A DNA stretch of 64,000 nucleotides from Luscinia megarhynchos (Eukaryota > Chordata > Aves > Passeriformes > Turdidae), in NCBI GenBank assembly GCA_034336665.1, contig JAPFBE010000003.1:37112360-37176359 (forward strand), written 5' to 3'. A model generated the notes under the pieces. That model saw only the letters and a program-made list of their open reading frames with translations. It made no database searches and had not been told where the DNA came from. This document shows positions 51,975 to 64,000 of this stretch, piece by piece. Made by a program: the position numbers and the translations under genes. Each line of letters begins with the position of its first letter. Position 1 is the stretch's first letter.

Positions 51975-52345
51975 GGATGGTGAGAAACAGGCTGAGGGAG
52001 ATGGGCCTGCTCAGCCTCGAGAAGGGACGGCTGAGAGGGCGTCTCATCAATCTCTGTGAGTACTGAAGGAAGAGAGGCTTCCAAAAGGATGGAGCCAGGT
52101 TCTGCCCGGTGGTGCCCAGCAGTAGGACGAGAGGCAACGGGCAGAGACTGATCCGCAGGAAATTTGACCTGAATATGAGGATGAACTTCTTTACTGTGCT
52201 AGTGACCAAGCACTGGAACAGACTGAACAGAGAGGTTGTGGAGTCTCCCTCACTGGGGATACTGAGGAACGGTCTGCTTGCAATCCTGTGCAATGTGTTC
52301 TGGGCTGACCCTGCCTGGGCAAGGAGCTTGGACCTTTTATTTGCA
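51975..52345 (+). mobile_element. CR1 LINE, 3' region
   Basis: Runs from 'gagatgggcctgctcagcct' through 'ggcaacgggcagagactgat' and 'gttgtggagtctccctcact' to 'gctgaccctgcctgggca'. Longer than the other copies and immediately downstream of the BIVM island. Confidence 0.9.
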
Positions 52346-54087
52346 CCAAGGTTCTCTTGGCTGCCCTGACAGTAGTAAGAACACGTGTAACAACAATGCT
52401 TCTGTAAAACTGCATGAAGGAACAAAAGTTTATTTCAGGTAGCACTGTCTGAAACTGCTGACAATATTTGTCATCTCATCCTTCACTGCAGTCAACAAAC
52501 AGTGACACTGAAGATACAACTGGAGTTGTTGTGGTACTGCCACAAATATGTAAAAATAATTAATTTTAAAATAATCAGATTGATTTTTATAACAAAGTCA
52601 TTATAAAATTTTAAATAAAATATCAAGAAGTTTTATGAAGTCCTGCTGACAAAGGACTCACTCCTGGCAATTAAGACACTGCACCCTCAGTCCACAGTAC
52701 CTTTACTCCTAGGAATACCTTCTGTGAGAGGTGTTGCAACTAAAGGAAAAAAACAGAATCTAGTATCTCCTCAGTTGTTAGTTCTCAGTGGTTAGGCAGA
52801 GCTGAGTTGCCAAAGTGCTCAAGCAGTTGTGGGTACAGCCATGTTTGCCATCCCCTGGACGTGAGAAGACCTAGATCCCATTCAGCAGTTGATGTGGCTT
52901 CATCCTGAGGCAACCTGCCCCTTGTAGTGGAGAGCATCCCTTACGCCTTTGCCAGCTGGAAGCCTGTTGAGCCTCAGTCGGCCAACAGCCTTTGATATAA
53001 TTAAATAATTCTGCCTCCAAAGCATTTTTATCTGAGCCAAATTATAGGCATTAGGATAGCAGTGATGTTGGCTGTGCCAGCCAAGACTAAAATTAGGTTG
53101 CATGATTTATCTTATAACTTGTTTGGGTGCTAACAAATAGTGCCAAATCTCTGCACGGATTCCCTGAGCTGCACTTTTGTGGGGGGAAAAAAGCTGGAGG
53201 AGAGAACACCAGGAGGGTGGAAGTGTGTCACCTTTACTTCATCGTTGCTGTGCTTTTTTTAACATGTCACTGCCATCCTGCTGAGAGGAGGAAGGATGAT
53301 CTGTGAATTCAACAGCTATCAAATTTCTTTTTAAATAAAAACATCTTTAAAGTTCTCTTCCACTAGAGAAGACAGGCTTTCTCATACAGCAAAATATAAG
53401 CTGTGAAGGAGTGTGATTTCTGCCTGTAAAACACATCAGAGAGTAAAGATGTGGAAAGGAGAGAAGCTAAAGGGTCATGGACATACAATAGTATACACAA
53501 AAATGTGTGAATTTTTGGACTGGAAATTGCAAGTCTTGTAACTGCTGAATGTCCTGAAAAACTCATGTCAATGAGAACATAACGGCAAAAACTACGTCTT
53601 TTAAAAGCTGGAGCTTGGTAATATTTAAGGTATTTTGTAATGAGGTTGTTGGTTAGAAAAGACTGTCTTCATCAATCCAAGTTGTTGTTTCTCAGCTTGC
53701 AATTTTCTCCAAACAAGTGATTTTTGTGTGCTTTTCTCTAAACATATTTGCAGTATTTCAAAATGTAAAATACAAAATCTCTTTGAAATTCATGGGTCCT
53801 TGCTGATGAGTTTCAATTTACTGTATTGTTTGCCTTAATAAGAGAGAAGCAAGAAGTAGCCGAGTTGAAAGTATCTTAGAGGTCCTAAACGATTCTGTAT
53901 GTGGTTAAGAACAGCATTAGTGTTTGGGACTAGCTCTCTGCAATTGGAAGCTGGATTGTTTGACAGACAAAGGGCCATGGAATCACCAAAGGCCCGCACT
54001 GGGCGATTGCCCTGGTGGCAGCGGGTGAGGTTTCCCCTCACCTCTGCTCCGGACAATCCCAGACCTGCACTACCGGCAGCCAGACAT
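52346..54087. other. Intergenic DNA between BIVM and POGLUT2
   Basis: About 1.7 kb of AT-rich sequence without recognised genes between the two divergent promoters. Confidence 0.5.
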
Positions 54088-54345
54088 CAGGGAGTCACAA
54101 AACTGTGAGGGGAGGAAAGGACCTCGGGAGATCATCTAACCAACCCCCCTGCCAAGGCAGGGTCACCTGGGAACACTCTGGGTTTGGAATGTCTCCAGAG
54201 AGGAACACTCCACGGGCAGCCTGTTCCAGGGCTTCGCCACCCTCAGCGCAAAGAAGCTCGTCACCTTCAGCTGCTCTGGGGGGGATTTTGAAAACATTTT
54301 CCTGATTGCAAACTCCATTTCCCACCCTAACGTTTGGGAACGGAG
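54088..54345 (-). mobile_element. CR1 LINE, 3' end
   Basis: The minus strand reads 'gaagccctggaacaggctgc', 'gtggagtgttcctctctgga', 'ccaggtgaccctgccttggc' and 'gttggttagatgatctcc', a standard CR1 terminus. It abuts the POGLUT2 CpG island. Confidence 0.9.
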
Positions 54346-54830
54346 GGAAGGGAGGCTGGTGGGCGGGGAGCGGCACGGGTTAAACAGCGACTCAAGACGC
54401 CCGGATGCGTCCGTCAGGGCCTCGGCAAGAGCCAGCAGTCCCCAGCACGTTCCGTGCGCCGGCTCCCAGCGACTCCCAGGGGCTCGGCCGGCGCCTCCCG
54501 GCAGCGCCGCCCCGCGATGCCGCGGCCCCGCCCCGCCGAGCCGCGCCGGGGGCGGGACAGCCCGGCGGCGGGCCGAGGGCAGGGGCAGGGGCCGGTGCCG
54601 GCCGCGTCCGCCCGTCGGGAGCAGCGCTGCCGATGCGTGCGCTGTGGCCGCTGTGCCTCGCCCTGGGGGCCGCGGCGGCCGCGGGCGGGGCCGGGGGCCC
54701 GAGCGCCGAGCGCAGCGCCGTGTGGGGGCCCGGGCTGCGCGCCGCCGCCGCGCTCCCCGCGCGGTACTTCTACGTGCAGGCCGTGGACGCCCGAGGGCTG
54801 AGGTGAGGGCGCGGCGGCTTCTCGGGGAGA
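54346..54830 (+). promoter_or_regulatory. POGLUT2 CpG-island promoter
   Basis: Dense CpG island covering the presumed start site, the 5' UTR and the first coding exon of POGLUT2. GC-box-like GGGGCGGG lies at about 54548-54555. No TATA box was seen. Confidence 0.8.
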
Positions 54831-57800
54831 TTCGGGGCACGGTCAAACCGGGGGCTTGCGATTTGCTCGAAGAAAGAGCAGCCGCAAGGCTCTCTACGTG
54901 ACTATTTCTGCACATCACTTGGCGAGAGTTAATTAATCTCTCCAAGGGATATCAAATAACGGCGCGAGGGGATGAGATAAGAGGATGAGAACATTCAGCA
55001 GCAAAACATTCGTGTTAGTCAGTGGAAAAATTAATGATTTATTCTCCTTTGTCAAAACTTTAGCGGTGACTAATACATTTAATTTGTTCGGCTCAGGCAT
55101 CCTGCTTGTTTCCACTGTTGGGAACATTAGTATTTCTCCTACGTGCCGAGGCACAAAATCTATGGAATCCTTTAGGAATTACTCTATAGGCCAGTAGGTA
55201 AACTTCGTAGGAATGAAATAGGACGAGGAGCAATGGCTGTAAACTAAAATACAGGAAATTTCACCTCACCATGAGGAAGAACTTTCCCCTGAGGGTGGCA
55301 GAGCACTGGGGCAGGCTGTGGAGTCTCCCTCTCTGGAGACACTGCGAACCCCTCTGGACATATTCCTGTGTCACCTGCTCCAGGTGACCCTGCTTTGGCA
55401 GAGGGGTTGGACCAGATGATCTCTGGTGGTCCTTTCCAACCTTAACAACTCCGAGATTCTGTGATTTTCAGAGGATACTCACTGCTTTTCATTTATTTAG
55501 GAAAACTGGTCATACAACCTAGAAAGGAGCTCAAAATGCTCCATCAGGGTCTGCCAGTTCAACTTAATTTGGGTAGTAAATATTTCTTTCATTTAATTGA
55601 ACTGGCAGGTCTCAAGTATATCTGGATTAGTTTCAGGAAAGGTGGTGGGAGTAGCTGAACTGAGGAGTTACAGCCCAAGAGCCCAATCACTGCCTGGAAG
55701 AAAGGTAGATGGAAGTTGACAGCATTTTGACTGCTCCAGCTTTGTTAATATGTCAATGATACGTGATAACTTCATGATTATTTTATTTGGTTTTATGGAG
55801 GTTTTTCTGTATTTGGCATATGGTGAATTATAGAAAATATCTCATTTACACATTGAATTACATGATCCCATTTTTGCCTGTTTTTTCCCCCATGTAAGCT
55901 ACCATAATGATAAGAAATGTAACTTCATTCTTTACTTCCTTAAATAATGCCTGGAAAATAAGATAATCTAAAAACGTTTTGCTTCTGAGTGTAAAATAAT
56001 AGACTTACTAACCTGCTAAAGTGAAATTAGGATGTACTTGTAGAAGCCTAACATGGCTCAGAGAAGTCACTGGAAATCTGTTGACTTGCAAAGGAATGGA
56101 CCAGACTAAGAAATGTGTTGTATGTTTCCTTTGTTTATTAAGCTCACACTTATTCTCTGGGTAGGTTTACTTCATCACCAGGTGAAAATGCATTCCAGGT
56201 GAAGATCACTGCTCCCGAAGAACAGTTCACTCGTGTTGGTGTGCAAGTATTGGACAGGAAAGATGGTTCCTTCCTCGTGAGGTACAGGATGTATGCGAGC
56301 TACAAAAGCCTGAGGATAGAAGTCAAAACTGGAGATAAGCATGTTGCAAAGTCTCCGTATATTTTAAAAGGTAAAAGGCACCACTACACACAGGTTTCCT
56401 GTCATGGCTCACAAAGTGTGTCCCAGAATGTCTTCTACTAGAAGCATAGGATTCTTTAGGACCTCAGTACTTCTCTGGACTATCAAATCCCATTGGAATT
56501 ATGGATTCATTATATGTGTCCTACGCACAGTATTCAAAATAATAAAAGGAAGCAAATGCTGCAAAGCTGTTGCCTAATAAACACACATAGAGGTCCCACA
56601 CAGAACTCATGTAGGTTGACATGACTCCATTAGAATTAAAAAAAATTTCAGACATGTCTGAAACATGTCAGAAACATGAAAACACCATTTAGAGTTTCTG
56701 AAGTTTTGGCCCTAAGTAATGAATGTTCAGTGCCTGGCCCTGTTCTGTGATCTCAACAGATCAATATTGTGACTTATTAAAAATAAAATAATAATTGTGT
56801 TCCCAATAGGACCTATTTACCATGAAAATTGTGACTGCCCTCAGGAGGAAAGCAGTGCATGGCTGGAAGAGATGAACTGCCCTCAAACCATTCCACAGAT
56901 TCAGAGAGACCTAGCAAATTTTCCCATTGTTGACCCAGATAAGATTGCAAAAGAAATTCCACAGAGGTTTGGACAAAGACAGAGTTTATGTCACTACACC
57001 ATCAAAGACAATGAGGTATGGAATCTGGTTGATCTGAAATCCATATGGGAGTTTGATGGCAAGCCATGCTAACTGGGCAGTTTGTGTGTTCCCAGTTGTA
57101 CAAGCTTCTTGTAGTGCATTCTTTAAGAAGACTTTGCTTGCTTCTCTGTCCATGAATACTTTGCAGTTTGTGTATGAGCTCAGCAATATCTGTCCTACTT
57201 TATAAGTGCTTTTGTGTCCATGTTACAACTGAAACACAGTGAAAGCAAATTGCTTCCCAGGCAATCAATATGAGTACTGGGCACACTCCCAAATCTCCTA
57301 AATGCTAATTCAGTTTGCTGCTCTCTGAGCAATACTGCTGAGAGGCATCATGATACCTAATTTGAAGTGCATCAATAAATTACATTGTGCATAATTCTAA
57401 GATAAAGAAATACCACTTTTAGCTGCACTGAAGATCAGAGCTACTATTTTTTATAACAAAGAATTGTATATACTGTACTTATTTCAGTGGAGTTTTATAT
57501 GGAAATTAGAAGAATGGAACACCACAGAAATAGGCAACAGTTTCTACTTCCATGAAACAGACCTCAAACATCTGCAAAAGCAAGCAAAGCTTATAAATTT
57601 TTTTTCATCACTTTTCTGTGATGAGATTTATAAAAAACTTTAAACCAGTAAAACCTTTATTTATTTTCAGGTTTATATAAAGACATATGGGGAACATGTT
57701 GGCTTCAGAATTTTCATGGATGCCATACTGCTTTCTTTGACAAGAAAAGTGAGTACCTCTGTACAGCCACTTATTCTGCATGTCCTAATTTAAAGAAGCC

Positions 57801-60800
57801 TGGGCATATTTGTTGCTGTTTCTGTTCAAAAACTCTTGCTCATTGATTAATTATGGAAAAGTCGGGGATTTTCCTTGTTTGAAGCTGTTGTGTTCTAGAA
57901 TGCCATCTGATTGAGTATCACAGAAGTTAATTGAATAAGCAAGTTTTTATGATGATTTTGATAAGCTAGGACAGGGTGTGTTGGTTTGGGGCTTTTTTCC
58001 TGTAGAATAAATAAATTATTCTGTAGTATCTAATAGAAAATTCAGTCTCTGCAGATACATTGCTGCAAAAAGCTGAAGTTTTCTGTAACATGTTTAAGAA
58101 ATATCAAGTAACCTTTCCACTATCCTCAGGATTAGTAATGGATGTGTTATGCTACTCTGTCTGCCTTTGGATGTCATGCTTTAAGGATTGCTCAGTTGCT
58201 AACATTGCTGAACTAACATTGCTCAGGAAAATGGGACAAATGACTAAATGCACAAATGAACATTAATTTAACTGGAGACTGTTTAATCTAACACTGTCTA
58301 CAGGAGGACATGATGTCTAAGGGAAGACACGAATGTAGACTACAATTATCTAAAAGATTGTTCTCAGGAAGATGGATGTAAACTGTTCTTGGTGTGAGTA
58401 GTGTTGGACAAAAAACTAATGGAGTTAAATTGCATCTAAGGACTTCAGACTAAAAGTTGAAGAAGGATTGCTAACTCTAAAAGCAGGAACTGCTTACAGA
58501 TCTAGAAAACACAGTCTGTCTCAGTCCCATTAAATGCCATTAAATAAGAATTTTTATTAGGATAGTGTCACTGAGTGACAGTAGGTGGTTGGAGAGGAAG
58601 ATTTAAGCTGCTGAGTGATTCTGCCACTGAGGATGTGTAGAAAATACAATTTGTAGGGTTTGTGCCCTTTATGACCATTAGATGGCACCGTATTAATGAA
58701 GTTTAGTGCTGAGCTCTAGACTGTAGCAAACGCCCTTGGAAAGGAAAAGAGTATCTTCCACCGTTTAGAAGAGTGTTTGATATTTGGCAAATTATTAGTT
58801 TCTTTTGCTTTGAAAGAGGCAGCTGAGGGGGATGTATTGGATATGTACATTTTTTGAAAATGAAATGAAGAGAGTGAACTGAGATATGACATTACTTCTG
58901 CACTGACCTGATACATGTGCCTTCAGGGTTCTGTAAAATGCAGCCATATGTCATGTTTTGCTTTTTGCTCTCCAAACTGAACTGTCCCACCATTTTCAGT
59001 GTTTCCTCACAAGGCAGCTGGTCCTTTCTTTGGAAAACTGCCTTTCTTAGTATCTTTTCTTACTTCACTTGAAAATACCCAAATCACACATAAGGCTTAA
59101 TACAGGGTGCATCAGTTTCATAAAGCAGGAGAATTATGTCCTCTGTCCTGCTTCCTGGCCATCAACAGTATTTTTCTTGCTTTTGGTTTTGACAGTGATT
59201 TCAGGTATGATTCCACACTACCAAATATTTTAAATAAGTGATGATGTTATGCTTAAATTAACCAAAGCACTGACTAAATGTGGTCTTCCCATCATGGCTG
59301 TTAATTTCTGTTTCTTCTCTTCTGTTGGGTTTAGGCATCCTGCAGGCACAGAGTGAATCAGATTACAGATGTGACAGAAAACTGATTTACCAGCCAGCAT
59401 CAATTTTCCATATAATACCAATATGATCCAACTTACCTTGGAACTATACAATTGCTGACTAGCTCCTAGTGGTATCCTGATAAAAAGATTGTGTGGCCAA
59501 TCATGTAAAGTACAACAGGAATCCATCCTCTGAAAAGGGTGCTGTTATGCCTTATGTGACTTTGTACAAATCATTTTTTAAAAAAATACTATTTTGTAGG
59601 CTTTAACTCTGTGGTCTCAGTACTTCTAACAGGTTTCTAAATGTCCATGATTTATTACAGGTACATTAAGTATATTAGACACCTGGCTATTTTTCCTCTT
59701 AGTGAGGTAATTTTCAAAATGCAAGATTGCCAGCAGAATACTGTTTTGTGTTAAACTACATTTGTGCCTGCTTTGCTTCTGTTTAGGTGAAAATGCCAGA
59801 TGTAGAATTTTTTGTTAATTTGGGGGACTGGCCTCTGGAGAAAAGGAAGCCCCCACAGAACTTGCACCCAATCTTCTCATGGTGTGGGTCCAGTGAGTCA
59901 AAAGACATTGTCATGCCAACATATGATTTAACAGACTCAGTTTTGGAGACTATGGGACGGTAAGAAATGGCTTAAACTTTTCACAAGATTCCAGTGAATA
60001 ATCTTCCATAGAGATCTGTGTTAACAGAATATTAACTGTTTTCATGTACTCATCGAGACTAGCACCCTAGGTAGGCAGTGACTCTGTAATTAATATATTA
60101 ACATTATACTTCACTGCTTCATTTCAAAAATCTAAATTTGTCTAAACATGGTCAAATCACTGAAAACAGCACTTAAGAGTGTTTCAAGGCTAGGCATTTG
60201 ATTTGTTGCTTTGTTTCTTCCCCTGTGAACTCGTTGACAGCTGGCCAGGTGTCCTTCTTTCCTGATTTTGTTAGAATCCGTTTCTTGTGTACCTTTCAAA
60301 TCCCAATGTAGCCATTGGGAATTCTCAAACTAGGAGCTACCATCTCCCACTTTGATTACTGACCATAACTAGCCTTGGCAACTGCTCTGTTCTGTCTTCA
60401 AACATTACAAAGGACAGCTTGCTTCTAAGAAATCTTTGTAATTCATCTTGAACTTGTTTATAATTTCATTGCATTTAATTCAGGTTCCTTTTTTTTGTCA
60501 AGACTTTTTTTAAATTTGCTATCCCTTGCCCTCCCAGTTTGTGTGTTTAATTTCTTGATTTTTAAGGACATGCAATATATTTTATTAAGCAAGTTACACT
60601 ACCTTGCTCACCTCCTCTGGCAATCATATCCACTTTTAGCTAATTTTTTCCATGAGAGCTGACAGGTATTGTTTCCACATGCCATGTTGTTGAATGATGT
60701 CATGCCACATGCCTGTGAACTTCACATTCATTATCTGTTTCTATTGCTGCAAATGACTGATACAGTAACACATCATGGTGTGCTCATGACTTGCCTTCAT

Positions 60801-63245
60801 CTGTGCTCTCTGCCTGTGGGTACTGTGAACTCTTTTAAGTAACTGCACTTTAAAAAGTTTCCAGTAGGCTTCACTATTAAATCACTTCTTTCTCCTGCAG
60901 AGTCAGCCTGGATATGATGTCAGTCCAAGCAAACACTGGCCCATCGTGGGAAGACAAGAATATCACAGCCTTCTGGAGAGGACGTGATAGCCGCAAAGAG
61001 AGGCTTGAGCTTGTAAAACTCAGCAGGAAATATCCAGAGATCATAGATGCTGCTTTCACAAACTTTTTTTTCTTTAAACATGATGAAAGCCTCTATGGCC
61101 CTATTGTTAAGCACATTTCATTTTTTGATTTTTTTAAGGTAAGCCACTAATCATTTTTTATAGAACTCAGTTCTCACTGTTTCCCATTATCAAATAACTT
61201 AGTATGTATTATTGAAAATAAAGTGATTTTTAGTTTTTCAGGACACCACCAGTAACAAGCATGACTAGACATCCCTCCAGTGGGATTAACTGCTATGTAG
61301 CTTTTGCCCTCAGGATAGTAATGTCTGATTTACATCTAAAGGTTCTGTAGCCTCATAGTAATCTATGTAACTTCAAGTTCCTTTTTATTTCTTTTTCCTG
61401 ATTCAGTGATCAGGACTACTAACATAACTAACATAGTGGGAAAATCGGTGGATGAAGTGGCACATCTACCCTCACATCCGAGGATGAGCACCTAAGAATT
61501 CCTGGAGAACTTAATTGATGAAGCTCTGTGTACCCTGCACTGTGATGAATTCCAAACTAGATAATAAAATCTTCTTAGACATTGATGCTTGCCTAGCCAG
61601 TGCTACCTGTCTCAATATCGGCAAGTCAGTAACACCAGTGCCCTCAGAATATAACCTAACCAAGCCACTGGGATCTTGTGGTTTTTAATAACTTCTGGTC
61701 CTTTTCTTTCCAGTATAAATATCAAATTAATATAGATGGCACAGTGGCAGCATACAGATTGCCTTATCTACTAGCAGGAAACAGTGTGGTGCTAAAGCAA
61801 GACTCCATCTACTATGAGCACTTTTATAACGAGCTGCAGCCATGGAAACATTACATCCCATTTAAAAGTGACCTGAGTGATCTGCTAGAAAAACTACAGT
61901 GGGCAAAAGATCATGATGAAGAGGTAAAAGATGCATTGAGAAGTATGCAGTAATGTTTCTAGAAAAGAAAAAAAATTGAATTTCTTTAAAGCAAAGCAAA
62001 AAATACACTAGGAGGACTTGAAATTTATTTTCATCAACTCTACAAAAAACACTTAAAATGCATAATACTGTCCTTTATTTGAAGTCAAATTGAACTTCAG
62101 GAAAAAAAAGAGTATTTTCCTAGCAGTGCCTTAACTTTTAAAAGGAATGTTTTATTTGAGTTATCCTAAACTGTCAACATCATTTGTAACTCCACAACCA
62201 ACAGTAGCACCCTGAAATAAATACTAGTTCTGGACAATAAAAAAAAAATAAACCAAACTTTCATTTTCTTTGACAGGCAAAAAATATTGCAAAATCTGGA
62301 CAGGAATTTGCAAGAAACAATCTCATGGGAGACCACATTTTTTGTTACTATTTCAAACTTTTCCAGGTCAGTATATTTTTAATGGCTACTGGCACAGAAA
62401 TAGAAATCACACAGCAAGAATTTAGGGCAACAGAGCTGCTGGAAATTGGCCAGTCTGATACTTGAAGCTACGAAGCAAGCAGCAGCAATTAAAATCTTCA
62501 TTTGATTTACAAACATTGTATTCAATTATATCCTATGAACCCCCTTAACACTACGGTGGCTCTCTGAGAGGCTGTGGGATCCCATAAATCTTGATCTAAT
62601 CTGCCAGAATATGTTGCCCACAATGATCAAAGAATTCCACATCAGACGCACACCCTGTGAACCACAGCTGAAAATATCTGTGCATTAGCACCGAGATACC
62701 AAGCTCCAGGGAGGCACCCGAAGGGGCTCCCAGCTGCAGCTGGGTGTTCCTTCACCCTGTCTGTGACAAGTCTGCAGGAACACGAGTGTGTAGCCCCAGA
62801 GTTTTTACAGAATCACTCAGCTGAGCTGGCGCAGTATTGGCAACCAGATACACAGTCTAAAAAATTTGTGAATTAACGGTCCCTTCCTTTTCTTAAAACT
62901 AGGAATATGCCAGCTTGCAAGTGAGTGAACCAAAAATCAGAGATGGGATGGAGAAGGTGCAGCAGCCTGATGATGACCTTTTCCCATGCACTTGCCACCG
63001 AAAAAAGGTACAGTACATGCAGAGTTAAATGTAAAGTGCTGAGTGTCTTCAGTTCCTGTTCAGCCCTGCTGGAGCAGGGCTGCTCAGTGCCCCACAGTAT
63101 CAGTTATCAGGCCAGGCCATTAACACCTATCGAACTTAGAAACACTTCTTGATGTATTTGCAGGACTAGACAGTGAAAAATTAGGCTTCCAGTTCACTGA
63201 AACATGTTTCTTCTTTTTTGACTGCAGGCCAAAGATGAACTCTGA
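54633..63245 (+). CDS. POGLUT2: POGLUT2 (KDELC1), protein O-glucosyltransferase 2 (10 coding exons)
   Basis: ER-resident glycosyltransferase that adds O-glucose to EGF repeats of Notch and fibrillin proteins. Exons: 54633-54802, 56165-56370, 56810-57015, 57671-57748, 59787-59959, 60901-61138, 61714-61923, 62277-62366, 62903-63007, 63228-63245; 1494 nt, 497 aa (human 502). A signal peptide ([12 protein letters not shown] plus an Ala/Gly-rich run) is followed by a filamin-type Ig domain (about 30-130; [36 protein letters not shown]). A CAP10/KDELC glucosyltransferase domain follows (about 190-460; [59 protein letters not shown]). The C-terminus is KDEL, on its own exon. All exon phases join and no lesion is present. 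The start ATG is the first in frame before the signal peptide. It is divergent from BIVM, with about 3 kb between their islands. Confidence 0.97.
55220..55468 (+). mobile_element. CR1 LINE, 3' end
   Basis: Contains 'atttcacctcaccatgagga', 'aagaactttcccctgagggt', 'gtggagtctccctctctgga', 'ccaggtgaccctgctttggc' and 'ggttggaccagatgatctct'. It lies in POGLUT2 intron 1 in gene orientation. Confidence 0.93.
63228..63245 (+). other. POGLUT2 terminal coding micro-segment encoding AKDEL-stop
   Basis: After a TGACTGCAG acceptor only 18 coding bases remain: Ala-Lys-Asp-Glu-Leu and TGA. The ER retrieval signal thus depends wholly on splicing of the last intron. If intron 9 is retained the frame reads VQYMQS and stops, without KDEL. 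Confidence 0.9.
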
Positions 63246-63469
63246 CAGAAATAAATAATTTTTTTCAGTATTTACCTACATTCACACTGTCTTCTTAAAG
63301 AAAGAAGAAAAATCTGGATTAATATGCTCATGGATAACATCAATGAGTATTTTGAAGTGTACCATTTCATGATTGGCATACAGAAGAAAACAAAGCACCC
63401 CCGATTTCCTTTTTATCATGCAGTGGTGGTGGAGCCTTATTCAAACAAATTTTTATCATTTCTTTTTAA

Positions 63470-63475
63470 AATAAA
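63470..63475 (+). terminator. POGLUT2 polyadenylation signal (AATAAA), candidate
   Basis: AATAAA about 225 bases past the stop and followed by a GT/T-rich stretch. Another AATAAA at 63250-63255 is only five bases past the stop and so is less likely to be the main site. Confidence 0.5.
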
Positions 63476-64000
63476 AAATGTCTTTGTATCAGTCATGTTC
63501 CTGTCCTGAGTTACCTTGGAAATGCAGATACTTTTTATTCATGCTTGTTTATAGTGAGTCTTTTCACAAACATGAAACTGTTCTGCAAAAACAGGCAGAT
63601 GGGAATTGTACACCTTCCCCCATACTGTCTGTCTGTCTATCTATCCATCCAAAGGCATCTTTTTTCAGACCATAACTTTGCCTCTTCTGAGAGAACCTCA
63701 AAGACAGTGCTGTGGGGTTCATAATAAATCTTAACTTCAAGGAAAACCACACTTCCAATATTGCTGTAAGCTTGGTTATACCAACAGGTCACTCACAGCC
63801 CATAATGAGAAAGGCTGCACTGCCAGTACACACAAAGTGCTTAATCCACTCTCCAGTGTCAGAGCTCAGACAGGGACCTGAGTTCCTCCCTGTCACAATG
63901 CATGCAGAACTGGTTCCTGGTCTAGAAGTTCCTCCATCACTAAACACAATTTATCAGTTTTTATTTATCAGAGGGTGTCTCTGATCAGTCCTTTACAGAA
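63476..64000. other. Unannotated right end of the window
   Basis: Nothing recognised. By synteny with human the next gene on this strand would be TEX30, but none of its exons was identified here. A short TCTG/TCTA tract lies at about 63629-63650. Confidence 0.4.

Noticed and set aside
51160..52084. Several 165-253 codon ORFs on both strands
   Set aside because: Arg/Pro/Ala-rich overlapping frames in a CpG island where stop codons are rare; they run into a CR1 and match no family.
54163..54945. 260-codon minus-strand ORF opposite POGLUT2 exon 1
   Set aside because: Composed of antisense CpG-island sequence followed by CR1 sequence; a shadow of the real first exon.

Overview
This is vertebrate nuclear DNA, almost certainly from a bird. 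Genes are split into short GT-AG exons with AT-rich introns, promoters are CpG islands, and the interspersed repeats are chiefly CR1 LINE 3' ends of the avian type. Nothing bacterial or viral was seen. The gene order matches human 13q33.1 read backwards (METTL21E, ERCC5, BIVM, POGLUT2). The species cannot be named from the sequence alone.

Layout: (i) 1-4.6 kb is intergenic, with a decayed CR1-like start and one unassigned ORF. (ii) 4.6-17.4 kb, minus strand: METTL21E, a lysine methyltransferase-family gene that is a pseudogene in human but intact here in four coding exons (256 aa). Its small first coding exon lies 8.5 kb from the second. (iii) 17.4-20.8 kb is intergenic and holds a GC-rich block that may be the METTL21E promoter. 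(iv) 20.87-35.52 kb, minus strand: ERCC5 (XPG), all 15 coding exons located. It has a minor-spliceosome intron with unusual AT-AA ends, a GC-AG intron, a three-copy protein repeat in the acidic spacer and a one-base frameshift in the last exon. (v) 35.6-36.7 kb: ERCC5 CpG island with a 66-bp tandem duplication, a long impure CAG/CTG tract and a CR1. (vi) 38.65-50.4 kb, minus strand: BIVM, nine coding exons, with a probable 2-bp loss that creates a stop about 21 codons early. (vii) 51.2-52.0 kb: CpG island of BIVM. (viii) 54.35-63.25 kb, plus strand: POGLUT2 (KDELC1), ten coding exons, 497 aa, ending in KDEL. (ix) 63.5-64 kb: nothing recognised; TEX30 would be expected next by synteny.

Functionally these are separate housekeeping or tissue genes: XPG cuts DNA 3' of lesions in nucleotide excision repair, POGLUT2 glucosylates EGF repeats in the ER, METTL21E is a putative protein lysine methyltransferase, and BIVM is uncharacterised. 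BIVM and ERCC5 lie head-to-tail, the arrangement that gives BIVM-ERCC5 readthrough transcripts in human. BIVM and POGLUT2 are head-to-head. Exon boundaries were read by eye from splice consensus, reading phase and recall of the vertebrate homologues; no alignment was run.
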